From Gluconobacter albidus (GTDB lineage Bacteria > Pseudomonadota > Alphaproteobacteria > Acetobacterales > Acetobacteraceae), in the NCBI RefSeq assembly GCF_002723915.1, contig NZ_BEWL01000001.1:310001-374000 (forward strand): a stretch of DNA of 64,000 bases. The letters are read 5' to 3'. Under the pieces are notes generated by a model. It saw only the letters and a list, made by a program, of their open reading frames with translations. It did not search any database and had not been told where the DNA came from. Positions 18,341 to 26,422 of this stretch are shown one piece after another (position 1 is the stretch's first letter; every line of letters starts with the position of its first letter). The translations under genes and the position numbers were made by a program.

Positions 18341-18940
18341 CTAGCCTGTCTGCTCCGTTCCGCCTACGGTAGAACCGTTCGGCGCATCGTCTTCCACTTC
18401 TGTGGAGGCCCGATCCAGCAGGAAATCTTCCCTGCGCGGCAGAGCGGCAAGATCCGGGAGGGCGAAACTTTCCAGAAAATGGGCCGTGGTGCCCCACAGG
18501 ACAGGGCGACCGGGCACCTCCTTGCGCCCTTTCGGAGCGATCAAACTGTCTTCCAGCAGGGCGTCAAGAATGGCCTGCCCGAGCGAAACACCTCGAATGG
18601 CTTCGATTTCCGCACGGGTACAAGGCTGGTGATAGGCCACGATCGCCAGCGTTTCCATGGCCCCCCGGCTCAGGCGACGCGGCTTTTCCACGATTTTCGT
18701 CAGAGCCGAGGCATATTCGGGGCGGGTGCGGAACTGCCACCCCCCCGCGACCAGCACCATTTCGATGGCATGATCGACATAGAGTGTACGGACGGCCTCA
18801 ATCGCCTCCTCCGTTGCGACGGCAACGGACTGGGCTCTGAGAAGTTCTGCGATTGCAGACGGTTTGACGGGTTCGGGACTGGCGAAAACCAGTGCCTCCA
18901 CCAGGCGGCAGGCCCGGTCGAGCATTCCGGAGTCGCTCAT
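18341..18940 (-). CDS. scpB: Segregation and condensation protein B
   Basis: Kleisin-associated winged-helix subunit of the SMC-ScpAB chromosome condensin. The 199-residue protein has the family's two winged-helix units, with VEALVFASPEPV near the start, then SRGAMETLAIVAYHQPCTRAEIEAIRGV near residues 95-125 (the most conserved stretch). I placed the start at 18940 rather than 18955 because that ATG overlaps the scpA stop (ATGA, 18937-18940), the usual coupling. Confidence 0.94.
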   Translation of the reverse strand: MSDSGMLDRACRLVEALVFASPEPVKPSAIAELLRAQSVAVATEEAIEAVRTLYVDHAIEMVLVAGGWQFRTRPEYASALTKIVEKPRRLSRGAMETLAIVAYHQPCTRAEIEAIRGVSLGQAILDALLEDSLIAPKGRKEVPGRPVLWGTTAHFLESFALPDLAALPRREDFLLDRASTEVEDDAPNGSTVGGTEQTG

Positions 18941-19695
18941 GATACGGCGCGCCATTCGATGATACCGAAAGCCTCGGGCTGCCGCAGTTCCAGCGCCCCG
19001 CCTTTCGCCATCTCCAGCCCCGCGAGGAGCGTCCCTGCCAGTGCTGCGTTGCGTCCGTAAGGCCCTTCTTCGCCATCCAGTTCGTTCGGGTCCGGGAGGA
19101 GGGAGGTCAGAGTGTGCCAGCCGACCACACTATCCGTTCCAAGGAGGCGTTTGAGACGGGACAGCGCGTCCTGCACGCTCCAGTAGCGGCGGGCACGCGG
19201 CGCATAGACTGTCCGGCGCCCTGTTCTGCGCCGGGCAGACAGATAGGCGGTGATGAGCGCAGGCATGTCCACGCGCAGGCCGGAGCGGTCGATTTCAGTA
19301 TGGTCCTCGCCCTCCCCGCGCCGGAACACGTCCAGAGCAAGCCGGGGCTGTTCGGCCAGCCACCGGGCGGCGGCACGCATCCGTTCGAGTTCGATCAGGC
19401 GTTCCTGAAGCAGCTCGATGGCGTCTTCGGCGTCCGGGTCTTCGTTTTCGGCGGGGAGCAGCAGTTTGGATTTCAGCCAGGCAAGCCAGGCCGCCATGAC
19501 GAGCCAGTCCGCCGCCAGTTCCAGCCGCAGGCTACGCGCTTCCGCACGGGCCTTGTCCACGACGGCCAGATACTGCTCCACCAGTTGCAGGATGGAGATT
19601 TTCGCCAGATCCACCTTCTGCCTGCGGGCCAGATCGAGGAGCAGATCGAGCGGCCCCTCAAACCCGTCAAGCGTCAGATGCAGTGTCTCGCTCAA
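18937..19695 (-). CDS. scpA: Segregation and condensation protein A (kleisin)
   Basis: Kleisin bridge of the SMC condensin. 252 residues, with the diagnostic N-terminus FEGPLDLLLDLARRQKVDLAKISI (residues 12-35) and a second conserved patch YLVMAAWLAWLKSKLLLP-like near residue 70 (seen as DWLVMAAWLAWLKSKLLLP). The C-terminus is longer and more variable. It sits 10 bases downstream of the SPOR gene and is coupled to scpB. In many alphaproteobacteria nagZ lies at this junction; it is missing here. Confidence 0.95.
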   Translation of the reverse strand: MSETLHLTLDGFEGPLDLLLDLARRQKVDLAKISILQLVEQYLAVVDKARAEARSLRLELAADWLVMAAWLAWLKSKLLLPAENEDPDAEDAIELLQERLIELERMRAAARWLAEQPRLALDVFRRGEGEDHTEIDRSGLRVDMPALITAYLSARRRTGRRTVYAPRARRYWSVQDALSRLKRLLGTDSVVGWHTLTSLLPDPNELDGEEGPYGRNAALAGTLLAGLEMAKGGALELRQPEAFGIIEWRAVS

Positions 19696-19705
19696 ACGCC
19701 AGCGC

Positions 19706-20842
19706 TCAGAACTGGGCTGGCGTACAGGCGACGGACTGTGCGTGCAGCTTCACACAGTAAGCCCGCGCAGCCTTCAGATCCGCAAATCCGCCGATCCGCA
19801 GACGCACGAATGTATGATCCCCACGCGTGGTCTTTTCAAACAACGGGGTATGCCCGGCGAGCAGGGCCGGAGCCTGATGGCGCAGACTGTCCCATTCCTT
19901 GCGGGCCGCGGCTTCACTGTCGAGCGCACCGAGCTGCACTTCATGCGAACCACCGGCCGTCTCGGCTTTCTCCGCAGCCGGAGCGGCGGCTTTGGGCGAT
20001 GCGACAGCATCGGGATTGGGCACAGGCGCGGGCAGCGGCTTCTCCACCGGTCGCGCCGCATGATGGACGGGCGCCTCTTCCTTCTTGGAGGCTTCCTTGA
20101 CAGGCGCAGCCTTTGGAGGCTCGGCCGGGGCAGCAGCCTGATCCTGCGGCTTTTCCGGAACTGTGGCAGGCAGCGCGGTCCCTGGAGACATCTGCCCCGT
20201 ATCCGCAGGCGCAGCCCCTTCGGGCGGGATCGCAGGCGTCTGGGCTGTCGAAGCCTTGTCCGGAGTGGCGGCTCCCTGTGCCGGGGCATCCGCTTTCGGT
20301 GCGTCTGTTGCAGATGTTCCCGGTGCCGGTGTGCCGGGAGGGACGCCGTACTGACGGGCCAGCGCCTTCGTATCGGGTTGCTCGGGGCCGGGCGCGAGAT
20401 GCGCCTCGCCGTTGCCGGTCATGTCGGTTTCTCCGTCATCACCGCTCATGATCTGCATTCCGCCCGGATCGGCGGGACGGTCCTTCACGGGGCCCGGCGG
20501 CGGACCGATGATGGGGATGCCACCATGGTGGCCGCCCATGAGCGACCAGCCGCCGACCGCCAGCATCAGCACCACGCCGATGCCAACCGCACCGCCGACC
20601 AGCTTGCGCGTGGCAGGATCACTACCCAGAACCGATGTCAGACGCCCGGCTCCGGAGGCTCCCCCGGCAGCAGCCGGACGGCGGCGCGGCGAGGGCTCGT
20701 CGTCATAATCGTTGCTCAGCCGCTCGCGGTCGAAACGCGCCTGCGGGCGTGGTCCGGAAGCCGGACCCGCAGGCTGTTTCGGGGCGCGGGCGTAATCGCC
20801 GGGATCGGGGCGGTTGCGATCCTGATCGTTTTCCGGGCTCAT
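19706..20842 (-). CDS. SPOR-domain membrane protein
   Basis: A 378-residue bitopic protein: cytosolic N-terminus rich in P and R, one membrane helix near residues 83-103 (GGAVGIGVVLMLAVGGWSLM), a long Pro/Ala-rich periplasmic linker, and a C-terminal SPOR domain (about residues 300-378, beginning HEVQLGALDSEAAARKEWD and ending with VKLHAQSVACTPAQF). SPOR domains bind denuded septal glycan, so it probably localises to division sites. The true start is the ATG at 20842, which overlaps the argS stop (ATGA); the frame's further upstream extension lies inside argS. Confidence 0.92.
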   Translation of the reverse strand: MSPENDQDRNRPDPGDYARAPKQPAGPASGPRPQARFDRERLSNDYDDEPSPRRRPAAAGGASGAGRLTSVLGSDPATRKLVGGAVGIGVVLMLAVGGWSLMGGHHGGIPIIGPPPGPVKDRPADPGGMQIMSGDDGETDMTGNGEAHLAPGPEQPDTKALARQYGVPPGTPAPGTSATDAPKADAPAQGAATPDKASTAQTPAIPPEGAAPADTGQMSPGTALPATVPEKPQDQAAAPAEPPKAAPVKEASKKEEAPVHHAARPVEKPLPAPVPNPDAVASPKAAAPAAEKAETAGGSHEVQLGALDSEAAARKEWDSLRHQAPALLAGHTPLFEKTTRGDHTFVRLRIGGFADLKAARAYCVKLHAQSVACTPAQF

Positions 20843-22647
20843 CGCATTTCCTCTACCGGCACGACGCCGAGAATGGTGAGGGCACAGCGCAGCGTTCCCG
20901 CAATGGCCGAAACCAGCGCCAACTTGGCGAGGCTGGTTGCGCGGTCGTTCTCGTGCAGGAAGCGCAGGGTGGTATCTTCGCGGCCCCGGTTCCACAGGGC
21001 ATGGAAGTCGGAGGCCAGATCAATGCAATAGGTCGCGATGCGGTGCGGCTCACGGGCCGTAGCCGCGGCTTCGACACTGCGCGGGAAAGCCGCCAGACGA
21101 CGCAGGACGGCCAGTTCGACGTCCGAAGACAGGTTGGTCAGGTCAGCGCTGCACAGGGCTTCCGGCGTCACGGCATCCGCGCCAAACATCGTCTCGGCCG
21201 AACGCAGGACCGAGCGGCAGCGGGCGTGGGCGTACTGGACGTAGAACACCGGGTTGTCGCGCGTCTGGGCGACAACGGCGTCCAGGTCGAATTCCATCTG
21301 CGCGTCGGCCTTACGGGTCAGCATCGTGAAGCGCACGGCGTCACGGCCCACTTCGTCGAGCAGATCGCGCAGGGTCACGAACGTGCCAGCGCGCTTGGAC
21401 ATCTTCACCGGCTCGCCGTTCTTCACGACGCGCACGATCTGGCACATCACGACCTCAAAGCCGGTCTTGCCATCCGTCAGGGCCGAAATCGCCGCGCGCA
21501 TACGGGAAACGTACCCGCCGTGATCGGCGCCGAGGACGTCGATCAGGACGTCGGCATTCTCCGCCTTCTGGGCGTGGTAGCCGATATCGTTGGCGAAATA
21601 GGTGTTGGTGCCGTCGGACTTGCGGAGTGCGCGGTCCTGATCATCGCCGAATTCGGTGGAGCGGAACAGCGTTTGCGGACGGGCTTCCCAGTCTTCCGGC
21701 ATCTTGCCCTTGGGCGGCTCCAGCACGCCTTCATAGAGCAGACCCTTGCTGTCGAGCTTGGCGATCGCGGCATCGACGCGTCCGCTGGCCAGCGTTTCGG
21801 CTTCGCTGGCGAAGACTTCGTGCGAAATGCCCAGCGCTTCCAGATCCTCGCGGATGGCTGCCATCATCTGCGTCAGGGCTTCACGGCGCACCGTCTCGAA
21901 CCAGACGGACGGATCGGCGGGACCACCTTCGGCATTGGCGAGCGCGCGACCATGCGTCTTAACAATGCTCTCGGCAACAGGGATCAGGTACTCGCCCTGA
22001 TATTGCAGGCCATTCGGGGTCAGCGGGCTGAAATCGTCTGCGGAAATCTCCGTGCCGATGGCCTGAAGATAGCGCCAGTATGTGGCCCAGGTCAGAGCGA
22101 CGACCTGCGTTCCGGCGTCGTTAATGTAATATTCGCGCGTCACCGGGCTGCCTGCGGCTTCGAGCAGGTTTGCCAGCGCGTCACCGACCACCGCGCCGCG
22201 ACAGTGACCGACATGCATCGGGCCGGTCGGGTTGGCGGAGACGTATTCCACGTTCACGCGCGTCCCCTGCCCCATTGTGGAGCGGCCATAACGCTCGCCA
22301 GCTTTGAGAACCGAGACGGCCACGCCCTGCAGGACTTCGGGCCTGAGCGTCAGGTTCACGAAGCCCGGCCCTGCCGCTTCGGCCTTCGCGATCTCCGGAA
22401 GTGCGGAGAGCTTCGCGACCAGTTCGGCGGCAATATCGGCGGGTTTGCGGCGTGCGGGCTTGGCGGCCAGCATGGCGGCGTTTGTCGCCATATCACCGTG
22501 GGACGGATCACGGGTAGGGGTCAGATCGACGCGCTGCACCACCTCTTCCGGCAGGCCGGGGACGACCGATCGCAGAGCATCGCACACCTGAACCCGGGTG
22601 CGGGCAAAGAGACAGTCAGTCGTAAGGGTCGTGGTGTCAGCGGCCAT
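20839..22647 (-). CDS. argS: Arginyl-tRNA synthetase
   Basis: Class I synthetase for arginine, 602 residues. An N-terminal Add-1 domain precedes the HIGH-type motif in ANPTGPMHVGHCRGAVVGD (near residue 140), and KMSKR is present in PVKMSKRAGTFVTL near residue 400, a variant many ArgRS proteins lack. The DALR anticodon-binding domain ends the protein. I prefer the ATG at 22647, with AGGA about 10 bases upstream, over the in-frame ATG at 22677. It is co-directional with dgt upstream and coupled to the SPOR gene downstream. Confidence 0.96.
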   Translation of the reverse strand: MAADTTTLTTDCLFARTRVQVCDALRSVVPGLPEEVVQRVDLTPTRDPSHGDMATNAAMLAAKPARRKPADIAAELVAKLSALPEIAKAEAAGPGFVNLTLRPEVLQGVAVSVLKAGERYGRSTMGQGTRVNVEYVSANPTGPMHVGHCRGAVVGDALANLLEAAGSPVTREYYINDAGTQVVALTWATYWRYLQAIGTEISADDFSPLTPNGLQYQGEYLIPVAESIVKTHGRALANAEGGPADPSVWFETVRREALTQMMAAIREDLEALGISHEVFASEAETLASGRVDAAIAKLDSKGLLYEGVLEPPKGKMPEDWEARPQTLFRSTEFGDDQDRALRKSDGTNTYFANDIGYHAQKAENADVLIDVLGADHGGYVSRMRAAISALTDGKTGFEVVMCQIVRVVKNGEPVKMSKRAGTFVTLRDLLDEVGRDAVRFTMLTRKADAQMEFDLDAVVAQTRDNPVFYVQYAHARCRSVLRSAETMFGADAVTPEALCSADLTNLSSDVELAVLRRLAAFPRSVEAAATAREPHRIATYCIDLASDFHALWNRGREDTTLRFLHENDRATSLAKLALVSAIAGTLRCALTILGVVPVEEMR

Positions 22648-22690
22648 TTCAGCTCGATTCCTGTAACGCGTCTTCAAATCAGAGGCTCTA

Positions 22691-23866
22691 TCAGCCCAGC
22701 ACGGAGAGGTCCGTCAACCGTCGATGTTCTTCCATGGCGAAACGATCGGTCATTCCGGCAATATAATCGGCCACCAGACGCCTGCGCTGTACGTCATCGG
22801 CGGCTTTCGCCCGGCCCCGCAGCGGATCGGGCAGAAGGCCGGGATCTTCGGACAGGATGTCGAAAATTTCGCGCACGGCGATCTTGGCCTTCCGCGCCAT
22901 GCGGTTGACGCGCCAGTGGCGGTACATGTTGGCATAGAGAAACTTGCGGATGGTCTTGTTGGCCTCACGCATTTCCGGGCTGAACGCCACCACGGGATAG
23001 CCGGCATTACGGATGTCGTCGGCCGATTGCGGATTGAGCGCTTCGAGGTTCCGGCGCGTCTGGTCCGTCAGGTCGGTGGCGAGCTGGTTGATGACGACGC
23101 GGATGGTTTCATGACGCACGCGCTGGGCCTGATCAGACGCCTCACGCCCGATCTGACGCTCCATCTCGCGGGACCGGCGCAGGGCGTCTCCGACCAGCGG
23201 CAGGTCTTCAATATCCTCAAAAGACAGCAGCCCGGCGCGCAGACCGTCATCGAGATCGTGGCCGTGATAGGCGATATCGTCCGACATGGCGGCTACCTGC
23301 GCTTCCGCCGAAGCATGGCTTTGCAGGTCCAGATGATGTTTTGCGTCGTATTCCGCGAAATAGGGCGTCGGGCGTTTGACCGGGCCGTTATGTTTGGCGA
23401 GGCCCTCCAGCGCTTCCCATGTCAGGTTCAGGCCATCAAAGGCGTGGTAGCGGGCTTCGAGCGCAGTCACGAGCCGCAGGGATTGGGTGTTGTGATCGAA
23501 GCCACCCCAGTCCTTCATCGCAAGTGCGAGGGCGTCTTCCCCGGCATGGCCGAACGGCGTGTGACCGAGATCGTGAGCAAGCGCCACGGTTTCGGTCAGA
23601 TCCTCATTAAGGTCCAGATTGCGGGCGATGGAGCGGGCGATCTGCGCGACTTCGAGCGAATGTGTCAGGCGTGTGCGGAAAAAATCGCCTTCGTGATTGA
23701 TGAAGACCTGTGTCTTGTATTGCAGGGTCCGGAACCCCGCAGAATGCAGTACGCGGTCACGGTCCCGCTGCCAGGGCGAGCGGACCGGGCTTTCCACTTC
23801 GGGGTAGAGTCGGCCCCTGAAATCCGTAGGGGAGCCGGAATCCTGTACCGCGTAGATCGCTACCAT
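22691..23866 (-). CDS. dgt: Deoxyguanosinetriphosphate triphosphohydrolase-like protein
   Basis: HD-domain enzyme that removes triphosphate from dNTPs, affecting dNTP pools. 391 residues with the metal site: H of THSLEVAQIA near 67-76, and AHDLGHTPFGHAGED near 95-109 (HD pair). A distal Asp is present in DDIAYHGHDLDDGL near residue 200, which also carries the family tail motif. The ATG at 23866 follows AGGA by about 9 bases; an upstream GTG at 23923 is also in frame. It reads divergently from the A-type Fe-S carrier gene 200 bases away. Confidence 0.93.
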   Translation of the reverse strand: MVAIYAVQDSGSPTDFRGRLYPEVESPVRSPWQRDRDRVLHSAGFRTLQYKTQVFINHEGDFFRTRLTHSLEVAQIARSIARNLDLNEDLTETVALAHDLGHTPFGHAGEDALALAMKDWGGFDHNTQSLRLVTALEARYHAFDGLNLTWEALEGLAKHNGPVKRPTPYFAEYDAKHHLDLQSHASAEAQVAAMSDDIAYHGHDLDDGLRAGLLSFEDIEDLPLVGDALRRSREMERQIGREASDQAQRVRHETIRVVINQLATDLTDQTRRNLEALNPQSADDIRNAGYPVVAFSPEMREANKTIRKFLYANMYRHWRVNRMARKAKIAVREIFDILSEDPGLLPDPLRGRAKAADDVQRRRLVADYIAGMTDRFAMEEHRRLTDLSVLG

Positions 23867-24066
23867 CAAGACATGTCCTGCGTGAGCCGTCGGGCCGAGA
23901 GAGCGCCGTTTCGGGCGGCCCACGGGACCATTCTACGCCAGCATTGTGCCCGCGCAAGCATGCCTCCTCTACCCACCCCTTTGCTCTGGGGGACGCTCTG
24001 GCCATATAATCAGGACCGCAGTTGTCTTTTCAGAGTGTCTTTACCAGAGTCCGGGAAACAGAACCC

Positions 24067-24411
24067 ATGTCCGACACCGTGCCTTTCAGCGTTTCCGCCA
24101 GTGCGGCCGCCCGCATCAAGGAGATCATCGCAGCCCAGCCCGAACCTGAGGGGCTTGCGCTGCGCGTTGCGGTTCTGGCCGGAGGATGCAACGGATTTCA
24201 GTACCAGTTCAAACTGGAACGCGATCAGGCAGCGGATGATGTCATCATCGAGCGGGACGGCGCGCGCGTGTTCGTGGATACGACCAGCCTCGACCTGCTG
24301 GAAAACGCGGAGCTGGAATTCGTGGACAAGCTGATGGGGGCGCATTTTACGGTGACGAACCCCAATGCGGCCTCGTCCTGTGGCTGCGGCACCAGCTTCT
24401 CGCTGGCCTGA
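24067..24411 (+). CDS. erpA: A-type iron-sulfur cluster carrier (ErpA/HesB family)
   Basis: Passes Fe-S clusters to apo-enzymes. The 114-residue protein has the three ligand cysteines of the family: GGCNGFQYQF near residue 40 and SCGCGTSF near the C-terminus. ErpA and IscA are hard to tell apart by eye; isolation from an isc or suf operon favours ErpA. The start at 24067 is chosen by family length; the frame continues upstream to 24022 and the ribosome-binding site is weak. The exonuclease III gene follows 4 bases later. Confidence 0.88.
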   Translation: MSDTVPFSVSASAAARIKEIIAAQPEPEGLALRVAVLAGGCNGFQYQFKLERDQAADDVIIERDGARVFVDTTSLDLLENAELEFVDKLMGAHFTVTNPNAASSCGCGTSFSLA

Positions 24412-24415
24412 TCCA

Positions 24416-25192
24416 ATGAGCACGACGCCGTTCACCTTCGCGAGCTGGAACATCAACTCCATACGCGCCCGCGTCCATCACGTTCAGGACTGGCTGGAGC
24501 GCCATCCGGACTGTGACCTGCTGTGCCTTCAGGAAATCAAATGCGAAGACAGCCAGTTTCCGGCCGTGTTCGCAGAAGCCGGGCTACATGTCGCAACCTC
24601 GGGACAGAAAGCCTATAACGGCGTCGCCCTGATCGGACGCCGGCCTTTCACGGTGACGCACCATACGCTTCCGGGCTTCGATCATCCGTCTGCCCGTTAT
24701 ATCGAGGCGGAACTCGACGGCATCACGATCGGCAATCTGTATCTGCCCAACGGCAATTCCGGCGGCGAAGACGGTTACGCGACCAAGCTGGCGTTTTTTG
24801 ACGCTTTAGCGGAACGCGCGCGTGTTCTGCTCGATGCGGAAAAGCCGTTTGCGTTCATCGGCGATTTCAATGTCTGCCCGACAGACGAGGACCTGGCGCC
24901 CGGCGCGCTCTCACCGGATGACGCACTGGTGCGACCCGAGACGCGCGCGGCGTTCCGCAGGTTAAAATGGATGGGGCTAACGGATGCCCTGCGCGCCCTT
25001 CACCCTGCGGGCCGACATTATACGTTCTGGGATTATCAGGCGGCCGCGTTCCAGCGAAATTCGGGCCTGCGGATCGACCATGCGCTCCTGTCACCCCGCC
25101 TGACGGAGCGTCTGACAGCCTTCGTGATCGACCGGAACGAGCGGACGAAGGAAAAGGCCTCCGATCACGTTCCGGTTCTCGTTACGGTTTGA
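24416..25192 (+). CDS. xthA: Exodeoxyribonuclease III
   Basis: Mg-dependent 3'-5' exonuclease and AP endonuclease in base excision repair. 258 residues, with N and E metal ligands in SWNINSIRAR (near residues 9-18) and LCLQEIK (near 38-44), the FIGDFNVCPTDED active-site Asp-Asn pair near 150, and the terminal catalytic SDHVPV motif. The ATG at 24416 lies 4 bases after the Fe-S carrier stop, which fits an operon. The protein matches E. coli XthA in length. Confidence 0.95.
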   Translation: MSTTPFTFASWNINSIRARVHHVQDWLERHPDCDLLCLQEIKCEDSQFPAVFAEAGLHVATSGQKAYNGVALIGRRPFTVTHHTLPGFDHPSARYIEAELDGITIGNLYLPNGNSGGEDGYATKLAFFDALAERARVLLDAEKPFAFIGDFNVCPTDEDLAPGALSPDDALVRPETRAAFRRLKWMGLTDALRALHPAGRHYTFWDYQAAAFQRNSGLRIDHALLSPRLTERLTAFVIDRNERTKEKASDHVPVLVTV

Positions 25193-25196
25193 AGGC

Positions 25197-25228
25197 GTAA
25201 GGGGAACAGTCCACCCTGCCCCCCTTAC
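25197..25228. terminator. Hairpin between convergent xthA and a small exported protein gene
   Basis: An 8-bp perfect stem (25197-25204 with 25221-25228) with a 16-base loop lies between the two stop codons. Neither side has a T-run, so termination activity is uncertain. Confidence 0.3.
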
Positions 25229-25234
25229 GTCCCC

Positions 25235-25507
25235 TCATGCGTGTCGCAGACTGGGTTTTCGACTCAGATGGCCCGGCTGCCACTGATACCCGTTGCCACT
25301 CCAGCGCCAGTAGCCCGGCACCCAGTGCAGGTCTCCGCGATGGGGGGGAATGGTCTCCGGAAGCGTATGCGGCGGCGGCGGGGGCTGCCGATATGGGCCA
25401 CTATAGGGCACGAACTGGGCATGGGCTGTTCCCGACATCGGCGCAATCGCCATCGTACCTGCAAACAGGGCGGAAACAGCCAAGATCCCTGACAGATGTT
25501 TCAGCAT
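25235..25507 (-). CDS. Small exported protein with YXWQPGH-type repeat motif
   Basis: A 90-residue protein with a signal peptide (hydrophobic ILAVSALFAGTMAIAPM, cleavage near GTAHAQ). The mature part is Pro-rich, then carries WVPGYWRWSGNGYQWQPGHL, an aromatic motif seen in many small alphaproteobacterial secreted proteins (YXWQ/BcpO-like). The function of this group is unknown. The start at 25507 is set by AAGGAG 8 bases upstream; an in-frame ATG at 25525 has no such site and overlaps it. Confidence 0.78.
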   Translation of the reverse strand: MLKHLSGILAVSALFAGTMAIAPMSGTAHAQFVPYSGPYRQPPPPPHTLPETIPPHRGDLHWVPGYWRWSGNGYQWQPGHLSRKPSLRHA

Positions 25508-25525
25508 CAATGCTCTCCTTCTCAT

Positions 25526-25847
25526 GACGCCTTGTCACGGAAAGATGATGCCGGGAATGTGTTGTCGCAGCTGAGGCGCATCTGTGGCGGAATCCGGGCA
25601 AACCATGATTTTGTGTTTCATGCATGATGCCTTTCCCTACGCCTGTAACGGAAAGATACACAAGTTGATATGTGTCTTTTAAGATACAAATTTAGAATTG
25701 AATTTATTTCCAGTCTTTGAATTTGAATATCTTATATTGACTGTATCATTTTTGACGCACAACGTAGTGTGCGCCTACATCTTGCACATCCGGTTCGCAC
25801 GCCATTACCGCAGACCCTCATTTCGTTTTTTCGTTGGGGGTTTCATC
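25526..25847. other. AT-rich divergent intergenic region with an imperfect direct repeat
   Basis: 322 bases without a convincing gene between two divergent exported-protein genes. It is AT-rich at 25660-25760, unlike its surroundings. An imperfect 19-20 base direct repeat (ACGCC, TGT, ACGGAAAGAT) occurs at 25527-25546 and 25639-25657, and a bulged hairpin (about 25652-25677) ends in TTTT. The start of the plus-strand gene has a GGGGG ribosome-binding site. Confidence 0.6.
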
Positions 25848-26312
25848 ATGTACACAGACTGGCGGCTTGCGGCCTGTATTCTCGGCAGCGTCTGGGCCTT
25901 CCCGCTTCGCGCCCAGGTCCCCGCCTATTTCATGCCCGCACATCATACCGCCCGCACACGGATGCCCCGTCCGGATGCCCTGCGGGATCCTGCGCTGCTG
26001 GACAGCATGACAGGTCGATCCGGGTCAGGCGGATTAAGTTTTGACCAGACAGGAACGTCCCCCGTGGTGCGACGGGAGTGGATGAAGCTGGATCTGTCGA
26101 ATCTCTCAAAAATTGGCCCTCTGGACGTCGAACGGGCAGCACAATCGCCGCTGATGGAAGAAAAAGGCGTGACGACGACTTTTGCCTATCCGCTGAAATC
26201 ACTTCCGGGCGTGGACCTGACGGCGAGCTTCTTCGGAGGACACCGCGATACCATCCAGGGTGCCGCAGGCGGCAGTGCAGCTGTGACCGCGGGCATCCGG
26301 GTCCACTGGTAG
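25848..26312 (+). CDS. Exported protein of unknown function
   Basis: A 154-residue protein with a signal peptide (residues 1 to about 23, LAACILGSVWAFPLRAQ). The mature region has no family I recognise; it ends in alternating hydrophobic/polar segments (GVDLTASFFGG; SAAVTAGIRVHW) that look like two beta strands of an outer-membrane or autotransporter-like element, the terminal W being typical of outer-membrane strands. The start at 25848 is chosen because GGGGG lies 7 bases upstream and the signal peptide begins there. It converges on aspS. Confidence 0.65.
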   Translation: MYTDWRLAACILGSVWAFPLRAQVPAYFMPAHHTARTRMPRPDALRDPALLDSMTGRSGSGGLSFDQTGTSPVVRREWMKLDLSNLSKIGPLDVERAAQSPLMEEKGVTTTFAYPLKSLPGVDLTASFFGGHRDTIQGAAGGSAAVTAGIRVHW

Positions 26313-26355
26313 TTCCGCGGCCCACACCTGGAAATAACGAAGCAGAACAGGCAGC

Positions 26356-26393
26356 ATAAAAAACCGGCATCTCCTGAATGGAAGATGCCGGTT
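26356..26393 (-). terminator. Rho-independent terminator of aspS
   Basis: An 11-bp perfect stem (26362-26372 with 26383-26393) followed on the minus strand by a run of six T (complement of 26358-26363), 30 bases past the aspS stop. Confidence 0.85.
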
Positions 26394-26422
26394 CTGAAAC
26401 AGCGAATGAGGCTGCTTAAGGT

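Noticed and set aside
25660-25760. AT-rich patch as an insertion-sequence remnant
   Set aside because: No transposase, terminal inverted repeats or target duplications are visible; it may simply be promoter DNA.
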